From positions 1-61,975 of the forward strand of contig NZ_BAFS01000194.1 of assembly GCF_000308415.1 (NCBI RefSeq): 61,975 bases of DNA. Reading direction: 5' to 3'. A model generated the notes under the pieces. It ran no database searches and was not told the DNA's origin. It saw only the letters and a program-made list of their open reading frames with translations. Position 1 is the first letter of the stretch, and every line of letters starts with the position of its first letter. Positions 40,090 through 48,152 of the stretch are shown here, one piece after another. A program made the position numbers and the translations under genes. Source of the stretch: Nocardia asiatica NBRC 100129. GTDB lineage: Bacteria; Actinomycetota; Actinomycetes; Mycobacteriales; Mycobacteriaceae.

Positions 40090-40126
40090 GGGCGAAGCCC
40101 TCGCCCGGGTGCAAGGGCGAAGCCCT
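40090..40126. repeat. Paired GGGCGAAGCCCT element
   Basis: The self-complementary-type dodecamer GGGCGAAGCCCT occurs at 40090-40101 and 40115-40126, separated by CGCCCGGGTGCAA. Each copy can fold into a small hairpin (GGGC/GCCC), which resembles REP-type intergenic elements. Confidence 0.6.
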
Positions 40127-40170
40127 TCGGGCGGGCGTGCAGGTTGTACTTCCACAGAACCCTGCGAAAC

Positions 40171-40207
40171 GAGAAAGGCCCATGCTCCATGAGCATGGGC
40201 CTTTCTC
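40171..40207 (-). terminator. Strong terminator of the tRNA transcript
   Basis: A perfect 17-bp stem (GAGAAAGGCCCATGCTC with its complement) around a 3-base loop lies just downstream of tRNA-Glu on the minus strand. It is the most stable hairpin in the window and likely ends the gltX-tRNA or tRNA-only transcript. Confidence 0.9.
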
Positions 40208-40212
40208 TCGTG

Positions 40213-40285
40213 TAGCCCCGACGGGATTCGAACCCGCGCTACCGCCTTGAGAGGGCGGCGTCCTAGGCCGCTAGACGACGGGGCC
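40213..40285 (-). tRNA. tRNA-Glu (anticodon CTC)
   Basis: The 73-nt cloverleaf has acceptor stem GGCCCCG/CGGGGCT (one G-T pair), T at position 8, anticodon arm CCGCC-CTCTCAA-GGCGG with anticodon CTC, and T-arm GCGGG-TTCGAAT-CCCGT, with discriminator A. The 3' CCA is not encoded. It decodes GAG. Confidence 0.96.
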
Positions 40286-40431
40286 AGGACTGCTTCTCGC
40301 TGTCGCGAGAAGCGCCGTGGTTGATCTTTCGATCAGGAGGCTCGGCTAGCTTAACCGGCCGAGGCCTGGCGACCAAATCGCCAGGTGCTGATTGATTTCG
40401 GCCGCGAACCGAAGTCGTTCAACACTCTCCG

Positions 40432-40503
40432 CTGGGGTACCAGGACTCGAACCTAGAATGGCTGAACCAGAATCAGCTGTGTTGCCAATTACACCATACC
40501 CCA
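40432..40503 (-). tRNA. tRNA-Gln (anticodon CTG)
   Basis: The 72-nt cloverleaf has acceptor stem TGGGGTA/TACCCCA, anticodon arm GCTGA-TTCTGGT-TCAGC with anticodon CTG, T-arm with GGTTCGAGTCC and discriminator G. The U1-A72 first pair is typical of bacterial tRNA-Gln. It decodes CAG and lies between gltX and tRNA-Glu on the same strand. Confidence 0.96.
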
Positions 40504-40618
40504 ATGACCAGGTCGTTCATCTGCAAGTCTGGGTGACTCGAGACCGTGTTCCGGGCCGAGAAGAAGAGTACCAAACGGCTACGGGTTAACTACAAATCGC
40601 CTGGTCAAAGCCCTATTT

Positions 40619-42109
40619 TCAGCCTTCTGGCGTGGCCTGGCCCGGCTCCTTCCAGTCCAGCGCGGAGCGCAGCCGGTCCAGGGTGAGGCCGCGGCCGAGC
40701 AGTTCCAGCGATTCGTACAGCGGGGGGCTGATATGCGATCCGGTGACCGCGACCCGCACCGGGGCGAAGGCTTTGCGCGGTTTGAGCCCGAGATCATCGA
40801 TCAGTGCCTTTTTCAGCGCCGCTTCGATCGCCTCGGTGGTCCACTCGGTCAGCGGCTCCAAGGCGGTAATAGCGGCTTGCAATACCTCGGTCGCGCCGGA
40901 ACCGAGATTCTTGACCCCCGCCGCGGGGTCGATCGCGAACTCGTCCGCGGGCGCGAACAAGAAACGCAACAGGTCCCAGGCGTCGGACATCACGACAATC
41001 CTGGTCTGCACCAGTTCGGCCGCCGCGGCGAACATCTTCTCATCGATTTCCGCGCCGACACGGTTGTGCTCGGTGAGATACTCGCGCAGCCGGTGGGCGA
41101 AATCACCCGGCGCCAGCAATCGGATGTGCTCGGCGTTGAGGGCGTCCGCCTTCTTCTGGTCGAAACGCGCCGGATTCGAATTCACTTTCGAAATGTCGAA
41201 CGCCTCGACCATCTCCGCCATGGAGAACACGTCGCGGTCCTCGGACAGGCCCCAGCCGAGTAGCGCGAGGTAATTCAGCAAACCCTCAGGGATGAATCCG
41301 CGGTCGCGATGGGCGAACAGATTCGACTCCGGATCACGCTTGGACAACTTCTTGTTGCCCTGCCCCATGACGAAGGGCAGGTGACCGAACTCCGGCGTGA
41401 AATCGGTGACCCCGATCCGGCGCAGGGCGGCGTAGAGCGCGAGCTGGCGGGGGGTCGAGGAGAGCAGATCCTCGCCGCGCAGCACGTGGGTGATCCGCAT
41501 GAGCGCGTCGTCGACCGGGTTGACCAGCGTGTACAGCGGCTCGCCGGTACCGCGGGTGAGCGCGAAGTCCGGGACGCTGCCCGCCTTGAAAGTGGTCTCG
41601 CCGCGCACCAGATCGTGCCAGGACAGATCGGCGTCGGGCATCCGCAGCCGGACCACGGCCGGACGGCCCTCGGCCCGGTAGGCCGCGATCCGTTCGGGCG
41701 TCAGATCGCGATCGTAGTTGTCGTAACCGAGCTTCGGATCGCGTCCCGCGGCGCGATGGCGGGCCTCCACTTCCTCCGGCGTGGAGAACGACTCGTATGC
41801 CTCACCGGCCTCCAGCAAACGCCGAACCACGTCCAGATGCAGATCTTTCCGCTGCGACTGGCGATATGGCTCATAGGGCCCGCCGACCTCCGGCCCCTCG
41901 TCCCAGGTGAGGCCGAGCCAGCGCAGCGCGTCGATAATCGCGCGGTAGGACTCCTCGGAATCGCGTGCGGCATCGGTGTCTTCGATACGAAAGACGAACG
42001 CGCCACCGTGATGGCGGGCATAGGCCCAGTTGAACAGCGCCGTCCGGATCAGGCCGACGTGCGGCGTTCCGGTCGGTGACGGGCAGAATCGGACCCGCAC
42101 TTCAGTCAT
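40619..42109 (-). CDS. gltX: Glutamyl-tRNA synthetase (probably non-discriminating)
   Basis: Class I synthetase of 496 residues with the HIGH-type motif in [11 protein letters not shown] (10-20) and KLSKR (254-258); RIEDTD is at 41-46. In actinobacteria, which lack GlnRS, this enzyme charges both tRNA-Glu and tRNA-Gln, and GatCAB amidates the second; that property is family knowledge. It lies directly upstream of its two tRNA substrates on the same strand, as in M. tuberculosis (Rv2992c). Confidence 0.97.
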   Translation of the reverse strand: MTEVRVRFCPSPTGTPHVGLIRTALFNWAYARHHGGAFVFRIEDTDAARDSEESYRAIIDALRWLGLTWDEGPEVGGPYEPYRQSQRKDLHLDVVRRLLEAGEAYESFSTPEEVEARHRAAGRDPKLGYDNYDRDLTPERIAAYRAEGRPAVVRLRMPDADLSWHDLVRGETTFKAGSVPDFALTRGTGEPLYTLVNPVDDALMRITHVLRGEDLLSSTPRQLALYAALRRIGVTDFTPEFGHLPFVMGQGNKKLSKRDPESNLFAHRDRGFIPEGLLNYLALLGWGLSEDRDVFSMAEMVEAFDISKVNSNPARFDQKKADALNAEHIRLLAPGDFAHRLREYLTEHNRVGAEIDEKMFAAAAELVQTRIVVMSDAWDLLRFLFAPADEFAIDPAAGVKNLGSGATEVLQAAITALEPLTEWTTEAIEAALKKALIDDLGLKPRKAFAPVRVAVTGSHISPPLYESLELLGRGLTLDRLRSALDWKEPGQATPEG

Positions 42110-42118
42110 GGCTCTCTT

Positions 42119-42892
42119 TCAGCGTTTGGCGGCAACGGGATTGGTGAGGGTTCCGATGCCCTCGACGGTCACCGACACCTGCTGCCCCTCGCGCACCGGG
42201 CCGACGCCCTCGGGGGTGCCGGTGAGGATGACGTCACCGGGCAGCAGCGTCATCACGGTGGTGACCCACTCGATGAGCTTCGGAATATCGTGCAGCAGAA
42301 GCGAAGTGCGGCTGCGCTGGCGCACCTCGCCGTCGAGTTCGGTGACGATCTCCAGATCCGAAGGGTTCAAGGACGTCTCGATCCACGGTCCGAGCGGGCA
42401 GAAGGTGTCGTAACCCTTTCCCCTGGTCCACTGGCCGTCGTGGCGCTGCTGGTCGCGGGCCGTGACGTCGTTGGCCGCGGTGTAACCGAGCACCACGTCC
42501 AGCGCGCGGGCGGCGGGCACGTCCTTGCACGGACGACCGATGACGACGGCCAGCTCCCCTTCGTAATCGACCTGAGACGAACTGGGCGGCAGGATGATCG
42601 GGGCGTTCGGCCCCACGATCGCGGTGTTGGGCTTGAGGAAGATCACCGGGTCCTCGGGCGCCGGGCCGCCCATCTCGGCGGCATGCGCGGCGTAGTTCTT
42701 GCCGACGCACACCACCTTGCTGGCCAGGATCGGCGCGAGCAACCGCACGTCGGCCAGCGGCCAGCTGCGGCCGGTGAACGTCGGTGTGCCGAACGGGTGT
42801 TCCGCGATCTCCTTGGCCACACTGTCGCTTCCGTCGCCTTCGATGCTGACGAAGGCGACCCCATCGGGACTGGCAACTCGACCTAGACGCAT
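42119..42892 (-). CDS. Fumarylacetoacetate hydrolase family protein
   Basis: The 257-residue protein has the FAH fold features: CVGKNYAAHAAEMGG, FLKPNTAIVGP, the metal-binding VDYEGELAVVIG, and ANDVTARDQQ with GYDTFCPLGPWI. Such proteins include oxaloacetate decarboxylase/acylpyruvase (FAHD1-like) and aromatic-pathway hydratases or isomerases; the exact activity cannot be told here. It is 10 bases upstream of gltX in transcription order (ends 42119, gltX starts 42109), so they may be cotranscribed. Confidence 0.9.
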   Translation of the reverse strand: MRLGRVASPDGVAFVSIEGDGSDSVAKEIAEHPFGTPTFTGRSWPLADVRLLAPILASKVVCVGKNYAAHAAEMGGPAPEDPVIFLKPNTAIVGPNAPIILPPSSSQVDYEGELAVVIGRPCKDVPAARALDVVLGYTAANDVTARDQQRHDGQWTRGKGYDTFCPLGPWIETSLNPSDLEIVTELDGEVRQRSRTSLLLHDIPKLIEWVTTVMTLLPGDVILTGTPEGVGPVREGQQVSVTVEGIGTLTNPVAAKR

Positions 42893-43103
42893 TCCCGGAG
42901 TCTATCCACCCGCCGCCACCTGCCCGAACGCGCCCGACCGGCTGGTACGGAATCCGCGTATCCGCAGCGGCGCGACGCGCTGTGAGCAGTCCGACAGCCA
43001 CGACCGTCGAGCAGCCGCGCGGTTCGGGTGTACGGTGAGCAGGAAGTTCACAAAGTGGGAGCCCAATCCCAAATATTGAGATTTCAGAGCAGAGGTGGAG
43101 CCG

Positions 43104-44321
43104 ATGGCGACCGTCACCCAGATCGACGACGTTCGGCGCTGGTCCATGCTCGGCCTCGGCGTCTTCGCGCAGGCTTCCAGTGCGGTCTTCATCCACGGCG
43201 TTCCGTTCCTGCTGCCCGCGCTGACCGACCGCGGCATGTCGCTGCCCACCGCCGGCCTGCTGGTCGCCATGCCCACCGTGGGCCTGGTCTGCACGCTGAT
43301 CGGCTGGGGCTACCTGGTGGACCGGATCGGCGAGCGCAAGGTGCTGGTCGGGGGACCGCTACTGATGCTGGCGGCCGGCTGCGCCGCGGCGGCCACCACC
43401 GACGACCTCGCGCTGGGCGCGCTGCTGTTCCTCGGCGGCGTCGGGGCGGCGAGCACCAACGGCGCCAGCGGCCGGGTGATCGTCGGCTGGTTCCCGCCGC
43501 ACCGGCGTGGGCTGGCCATGGGCATCCGGCAGACCGCGCAACCGCTGGGCGTGGGCGTCGGCGCGTTGGCGATCCCGGCCGTCGCCTCGGCCTACGGGGT
43601 GCCCGCCGCGATTCTCGTTCCCGCGCTCATGGCGGGCGTGGCGACCGTGGGGTGCCTGATCGGCATCGTCGACCCACCGCGGCCCGCCCGCTCCGCCGCG
43701 GATCCGGAATCGCGCGCCAATCCCTATCGCGACGACGCCACGCTGTGGCGCATACATCTGGTGTCGGTGCTGCTCGTGGTCCCGCAGGGCACCGTGTGGA
43801 CGTTCGCGCTGCTGTGGCTGCACCGCGACATCGGCTGGTCGCTCGCCGCCGCCGGCGCGCTGGTGACCGTCACCCAGGTTCTCGGCGCACTCGGCCGAGT
43901 CGGGGCGGGCGCTTGGTCGGATCGCGTGGGCAGCCGGATCGGCCCGCTGCGGACGGTCGCGATCGCCGCCGTGCTGTCGATGACCGCGCTGGCGCTGACC
44001 GCGTGGACCCACTGGTGGTGGGCCGCCATCCCGCTGCTGATCGCCGCCTCGGTGATCACCGTGTCGGACAATGGTTTGGCCTTCACCGCGGTCGCCGAGA
44101 TCGCCGGTCCCTACTGGAGCGGCCGGGGCCTCGGCATCCAGAACACCGGGCAGAACCTGGCCTTGGCCGCCGTCCCGCCCGTGTTCGGCGCGCTGATCAC
44201 CGTGAGCGGCTTTCCCGCCGCCTTTCTCCTCGCCGCTGTCACGGCCGTAGCGGCAGTCCCCCTCGTCCCCCGCGACGCCGACCAAGGACCAAGCCCGGAC
44301 TCGGGCCGCAAGCCAGGGTGA
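43104..44321 (+). CDS. MFS transporter (12-helix)
   Basis: The 405-residue protein has about 12 membrane segments and MFS features: GYLVDRIGERKVLVGGP after helix 2 and AWSDRVGSRIGPLRT in the equivalent loop of the second half. It corresponds in position to Rv2994. The substrate is unknown. ATG 43104 is given; GTG 43095 is 3 codons upstream. It is divergent from the FAH-family gene, with a 211-base gap. Confidence 0.88.
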   Translation: MATVTQIDDVRRWSMLGLGVFAQASSAVFIHGVPFLLPALTDRGMSLPTAGLLVAMPTVGLVCTLIGWGYLVDRIGERKVLVGGPLLMLAAGCAAAATTDDLALGALLFLGGVGAASTNGASGRVIVGWFPPHRRGLAMGIRQTAQPLGVGVGALAIPAVASAYGVPAAILVPALMAGVATVGCLIGIVDPPRPARSAADPESRANPYRDDATLWRIHLVSVLLVVPQGTVWTFALLWLHRDIGWSLAAAGALVTVTQVLGALGRVGAGAWSDRVGSRIGPLRTVAIAAVLSMTALALTAWTHWWWAAIPLLIAASVITVSDNGLAFTAVAEIAGPYWSGRGLGIQNTGQNLALAAVPPVFGALITVSGFPAAFLLAAVTAVAAVPLVPRDADQGPSPDSGRKPG

Positions 44322-44460
44322 GCCGCGCCGAGGTGTCGTGGTAGGCGGCCGAGTCCGAAGCGCGCGGCCGCCTCCGTGGTTCCGCTCCTGATTCGCGCGG
44401 CTGAGCGCAGACAACGCCGTATGCAACGGCCGATGCGCGCTGCCCGCACCGACGATTGGT

Positions 44461-44504
44461 CGCAGGAAGGTCTCGTTTCCCCGGGGGAACGAGACCTTCC
44501 TGCG
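44461..44504. terminator. Bidirectional terminator between the MFS gene and leuB
   Basis: CGCAGGAAGGTCTCGTT pairs perfectly over 17 bases with AACGAGACCTTCCTGCG, loop in TCCCCGGGGG. It lies between two convergent genes and overlaps the end of neither. Confidence 0.85.
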
Positions 44505-44510
44505 CGACGG

Positions 44511-45518
44511 TCAGAGAGTGGCGGCGATCCGGTCGCCGATTTCCACCGTCGACGCGGCGCCCGAGCGCGATTCGAGGTCCTTGGCGACGGCCGACTCGAT
44601 GCGCGCGGCCGCCTCGGCGTCGCCCAAGTGGTTGAGCAGGAGGGAGACCGAGAGGATCGCCGCGGTGGGATCGGCCTCGGACCGGCCCGCGATGTCGGGG
44701 GCGCTGCCGTGCACCGGCTCGAACATGCTGGGGTTCGTCCCGGAGGCGTCGATGTTGCCGCTGGCGGCCAGCCCGATGCCGCCGCTCACGGCCGCGGCGA
44801 GGTCGGTGATGATGTCGCCGAAGAGATTGTCGGTGACGATCACGTCGAACCGGCCCGGATCGTTGACCATGTGGATGGTCGCGGCATCGATGTGCTGGTA
44901 AGCCGTGGTGACCTCGGGGAACTCGGCCGCGACCGCGTCCACGGTGCGCTGCCAGAGCGAGCCCGCGAAGGTGAGCACGTTGTTCTTGTGCACCAGCGTC
45001 AGGTGCTTGCGCCGGGCTTGCGCCTTGGCGAAGGCGTAGCGCACCACGCGCTCGATGCCGAAGCGAGTATTGGTGCTGACCTCGGTCGCCACCTCGTGCG
45101 GAGTGTCGACGCGAATAGCGCCGCCGGTGCCGGTGTACGGGCCCTCGGTGCCCTCGCGCACGACCACGAAATCGATGTCGGGGTTGCCCGCCAGCGGGCT
45201 GGTCACGCCGGGGAACAACTTGGACGGCCGCAGGTTCACGTGGTGGTCCAGCGCGAACCGGGTGCGCAGCAACAGGCCGCGTTCGAGCACGCCGCTGGGC
45301 ACCGACGGGTCGCCGATCGCGCCGAGCAGGATCGCGTCGTGCTGCTTCAGTTCGGGCAGCACCGAATCCGGCAGGATCTCCCCCGTCGCGTGGTAGCGAC
45401 GCGCACCGAGGTCGTACTCGGTCTTCTCGACGCCGGGCACGACCACGTCGAGCACCTTGAGCGCCTCGGCGATGACCTCGGGCCCGATCCCGTCGCCCGG
45501 GATGACAGCAAGCTTCAT
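44511..45518 (-). CDS. leuB: 3-isopropylmalate dehydrogenase
   Basis: Oxidative decarboxylation of 3-isopropylmalate in leucine synthesis. The 335 residues show [14 protein letters not shown] at the start, [22 protein letters not shown] and [14 protein letters not shown] (Asp metal ligands), and [13 protein letters not shown]. It lies downstream of serA on the same strand with 264 bases between, behind a serA terminator, so it is probably its own transcript. Confidence 0.97.
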   Translation of the reverse strand: MKLAVIPGDGIGPEVIAEALKVLDVVVPGVEKTEYDLGARRYHATGEILPDSVLPELKQHDAILLGAIGDPSVPSGVLERGLLLRTRFALDHHVNLRPSKLFPGVTSPLAGNPDIDFVVVREGTEGPYTGTGGAIRVDTPHEVATEVSTNTRFGIERVVRYAFAKAQARRKHLTLVHKNNVLTFAGSLWQRTVDAVAAEFPEVTTAYQHIDAATIHMVNDPGRFDVIVTDNLFGDIITDLAAAVSGGIGLAASGNIDASGTNPSMFEPVHGSAPDIAGRSEADPTAAILSVSLLLNHLGDAEAAARIESAVAKDLESRSGAASTVEIGDRIAATL

Positions 45519-45710
45519 GAAAATGCTCCGTTCGATGTTGCCGGTCGCGGCCGCCCCAACGTGCGGCCCGGAGGCGACCGTCGAGTGCGCGCGACGTTCC
45601 GGCCGGGTGACCGCAGCACCGTCACGGTACTCGGAGCGGCCGGATCGCCGAGCACCGGGCGCGCGGACGGGGCGCGTACCCGCGCCGATCCGCGTGCCGA
45701 CCGAGAGACC

Positions 45711-45742
45711 GGCGCCGCGCACGAGGCTTCGTGCGCGGCGCC
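45711..45742 (-). terminator. Terminator after serA
   Basis: A perfect 14-bp stem GGCGCCGCGCACGA / TCGTGCGCGGCGCC closes a 4-base loop (GGCT) about 40 bases past the serA stop. Confidence 0.8.
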
Positions 45743-45782
45743 GATTCCGCGGGTTTCGGGGACGCCGCGAGCGGCGATCCGA

Positions 45783-47381
45783 TCAGGTCAGGTCGACCTG
45801 GACGACCTTGGCCGCGCCGACCGACTCGGCGATCGCGTCCTGCACGTCGGCGGGCACCTCACGGGCCACGCGCAGCACGACCGTGGCGCCCTCCTTGTCG
45901 ACGTCCTGGGTCAGCTGCGCGGCCAGGATGTCGACCTCGGCCTCGCCGAGCTTGGTGCCGATCTTGCCCAGCGCGCCCGGCCGGTCCTCGTAGTTCAGGA
46001 TGGCCAGGTTGAGGCCCTCGGCGCGCATGTCGTAGTTGCGGCCGTTGATGTTGACGATCTTCTCCACCAGCTGCGGCTCGGTCAGCGTGCCCGCGACGTT
46101 CAGGGTGCTGCCGTCGCCGAACACGGCGCGCAGGTCGACGAGGCTGCGGTGGCTCGGGCTCTCCGACACCGTGGTGACCTCGGCGGTGATGCCGCGGTCC
46201 TTGGCCAGCGCGGGCGCGTTGACGAAGGTGACCTGGTCCTCGACCAGCGCGGAGAAGATGCCGCGCAGCGCGGACAGCTCCAGCACCCCGACCTCCTGCG
46301 CGGCCAGCTCGCCGCGCACCTGGATCTCGACGCTGACCGGCAGCTCGTTGGACAGCGCGCCGAGCAGGGCGCCCTGCTTGCGCACGATGTCCAGCCAGGG
46401 GGCGACCTCTTCGCCGACCGTGCCGCCGGTGACGTTCACCGCGCCGGGCACGAACTCACCGGCCAGGGCCAGCAGCACCGACTTCGCGACATCGGTGCCC
46501 GCGCGATCCTGGGCCTCGGAAGTCGAGGCGCCCAGGTGCGGGGTCACCACGACCTGCGGCAGGTCGAACAGCGGGCTGTCGGTGCACGGCTCGGTCTCGA
46601 ACACGTCCAGACCGGCGGCGCGCACGTGGCCGGACTTGATCGCCTCGGCCAGGGCGGCCTCGTCGACCAGGCCACCGCGGGCGGCGTTGACGATGATCAC
46701 GCCCGGCTTGGTCTTGGCGATGGCCTCCTTGCCGATCAGGCCCTTGGTCTCCGGCGTCTTCGGGAGGTGGATCGAGATCAGGTCGGCGCGCTCGAGCAGC
46801 TCGTCGAGGGTCAGCAGCTCGATGCCCAGCTGCGCGGCGCGCGCGGGCGACACGTAGGGGTCGTAGGCGACGATCTTGGTCTCGAAGGCGGCCAGCCGCG
46901 CGGCGAACAGCTGGCCGATGCGGCCGAGGCCGACGACGCCGACGGTCTTGTCGAAGATCTCCACGCCGTTGAATTTGCTGCGCTGCCAGGTGCGCTCGCG
47001 CAGGGTGGCGTCCGCGGCGGGGACCTGACGCGCGGCGGCCAGCAGCAGGGTGACCGCGTGCTCGGCGGCGGTGTGGATGTTCGAGGTGGGCGCGTTCACG
47101 ACCATGACGCCGCGCTCGGTGGCGGCGGGCACGTCGACGTTGTCCAGGCCGACGCCCGCGCGGGCGACGATCTTCAGGTTCTTCCCGGCTTCCAGGACCT
47201 CGGCGTCGACCGTGGTCGCCGACCGCACCAGCAGCGCGTCGGCCTCGGTCACCGCGGCCAGCAGCGCCGGGCGGTCGGGTCCGTCGACCCACCGGACCTC
47301 GACACCGTCACCGAGCGCGTCGACGGTCGACTGGGCGAGCTTGTCGGCGATCAGAACTACAGGACGGCCTGCTTGGCTCAC
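45783..47381 (-). CDS. serA: D-3-phosphoglycerate dehydrogenase (long form)
   Basis: First step of serine synthesis. The 532 residues match the long actinobacterial type: substrate and NAD domains (GVVGLGRIGQLFAARL; TPHLGASTSEAQ), an intervening domain (about 320-450) and a C-terminal ACT domain (about 455-532, NLAILNYEDRPGALGKIG) that binds serine for feedback control. The GTG at 47381 follows GGAG at 8-base spacing and gives the expected MSQAGRPVVLIADKLA start. Confidence 0.97.
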   Translation of the reverse strand: MSQAGRPVVLIADKLAQSTVDALGDGVEVRWVDGPDRPALLAAVTEADALLVRSATTVDAEVLEAGKNLKIVARAGVGLDNVDVPAATERGVMVVNAPTSNIHTAAEHAVTLLLAAARQVPAADATLRERTWQRSKFNGVEIFDKTVGVVGLGRIGQLFAARLAAFETKIVAYDPYVSPARAAQLGIELLTLDELLERADLISIHLPKTPETKGLIGKEAIAKTKPGVIIVNAARGGLVDEAALAEAIKSGHVRAAGLDVFETEPCTDSPLFDLPQVVVTPHLGASTSEAQDRAGTDVAKSVLLALAGEFVPGAVNVTGGTVGEEVAPWLDIVRKQGALLGALSNELPVSVEIQVRGELAAQEVGVLELSALRGIFSALVEDQVTFVNAPALAKDRGITAEVTTVSESPSHRSLVDLRAVFGDGSTLNVAGTLTEPQLVEKIVNINGRNYDMRAEGLNLAILNYEDRPGALGKIGTKLGEAEVDILAAQLTQDVDKEGATVVLRVAREVPADVQDAIAESVGAAKVVQVDLT

Positions 47382-47501
47382 GTGGAGTACTCCTGGGGAT
47401 GGGGTCGGCAATTACCGCCGACAAGCTTAGTGCGCGCGATTTCCGCCTCCGCTACCACCTGGTAGGCGGCCGTCGTCACTCCCCGGCTGGTAAAAATATG
47501 A

Positions 47502-47511
47502 AGACCGGTCT
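47502..47511. promoter_or_regulatory. TetR operator, copy 1 (autoregulatory)
   Basis: The perfect palindrome AGACCGGTCT lies 11 bases before the tetR start, preceded by AAATATGA. The same core with an extra A/T pair recurs at 48127-48138. Confidence 0.75.
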
Positions 47512-47522
47512 ACAGTTGCCGC

Positions 47523-48077
47523 ATGGGCGTCAAAGGCACCGAGACTCGCGGCAAACTCGTCGACGCGACCCGCACGCTGATGGAGCGGCACGGCTATTAC
47601 GGCGCGGGGCTCAACCAGATCCTCGCCACCAGCGGTGCGCCGCGCGGCTCGCTGTACTTCCACTTCCCCGGCGGGAAGGACGAATTGGTCGCCGCCGCGA
47701 TCGCGCAGGCGGGCAAGGAGATCACGGCGCTGATCGACACGATCGAACCGGGCGACACCGCCGCGGCCGCGAGCAGCCTGCTCCACGCGTTCGGCGACCG
47801 ACTGGAGGCGTCCGGCTGGCAACAGGGCTGCCCGGTCGCCACGGTGGCCCTGGACGTGGCGGCCGCGAACGACCCGATCCAAACCGAGTGCGCCGCCGCG
47901 TACAGCGCGTGGGAACAGGCGTTGCGCCTGCGCCTGCGAGCGGACGGCCGCGAGGACGCCGACGATCTCGCCGCCGCGATACTCGCGATGGTCGAAGGCG
48001 CGCTGCTGATGGCCCGCGCGCAGCGCAGTCGCGAACCGCTGGAACGGGTCGAACGCACATTGCGCGCCCTGATCTGA
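47523..48077 (+). CDS. TetR/AcrR-family repressor (LmrA/YxaF type)
   Basis: The 184-residue protein has a TetR helix-turn-helix (about 5-52, LVDATRTLMERHGYYGAGLNQ, then GAPRGSLYFHFPGGKDEL) and a C-terminal ligand domain of the LmrA/YxaF type, in which the conserved GCPVATVALD stretch occurs (about 98-107). Such repressors respond to flavonoid-like or other hydrophobic ligands in Bacillus; the ligand here is unknown. It is followed 75 bases later by the fusion gene, and both carry the same operator. Confidence 0.9.
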   Translation: MGVKGTETRGKLVDATRTLMERHGYYGAGLNQILATSGAPRGSLYFHFPGGKDELVAAAIAQAGKEITALIDTIEPGDTAAAASSLLHAFGDRLEASGWQQGCPVATVALDVAAANDPIQTECAAAYSAWEQALRLRLRADGREDADDLAAAILAMVEGALLMARAQRSREPLERVERTLRALI

Positions 48078-48126
48078 GGCCGGCGATCCCTCGCCGGCCG
48101 CGCCTTTCTCGCGTCCACAAAATATG

Positions 48127-48138
48127 TAGACCGGTCTA
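48127..48138. promoter_or_regulatory. TetR operator, copy 2 (target gene)
   Basis: The perfect 12-bp palindrome TAGACCGGTCTA, preceded by AAATATG, lies 14 bases before the start of the fusion gene and just before its ribosome site, AAGGAG. Confidence 0.75.
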
Positions 48139-48152
48139 GTAAGGAGTAGGAC

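Larger units (their letters stand above)
39660..40170. other. Gene-free stretch with repeats
   Basis: About 510 bases between the DUF5302 terminator and the tRNA terminator contain no gene that I can support. The open frames here lack ribosome sites and encode Arg/Ser-rich text. The stretch contains the 48-bp tandem duplication at 39871-39966 and a repeated GC-rich dodecamer at 40090-40126 (both listed separately). Confidence 0.6.

Noticed and set aside
39658..40250. Plus-strand frames of 110-155 residues
   Set aside because: Arg/Ser-rich text over tandem repeats, no ribosome site; one of them runs through the tRNA terminator and into tRNA-Glu.
44376..47465. 1029-residue open frame opposite leuB and serA
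   Set aside because: Shadow of two clear biosynthetic genes; crosses the serA terminator and has no domain signature.
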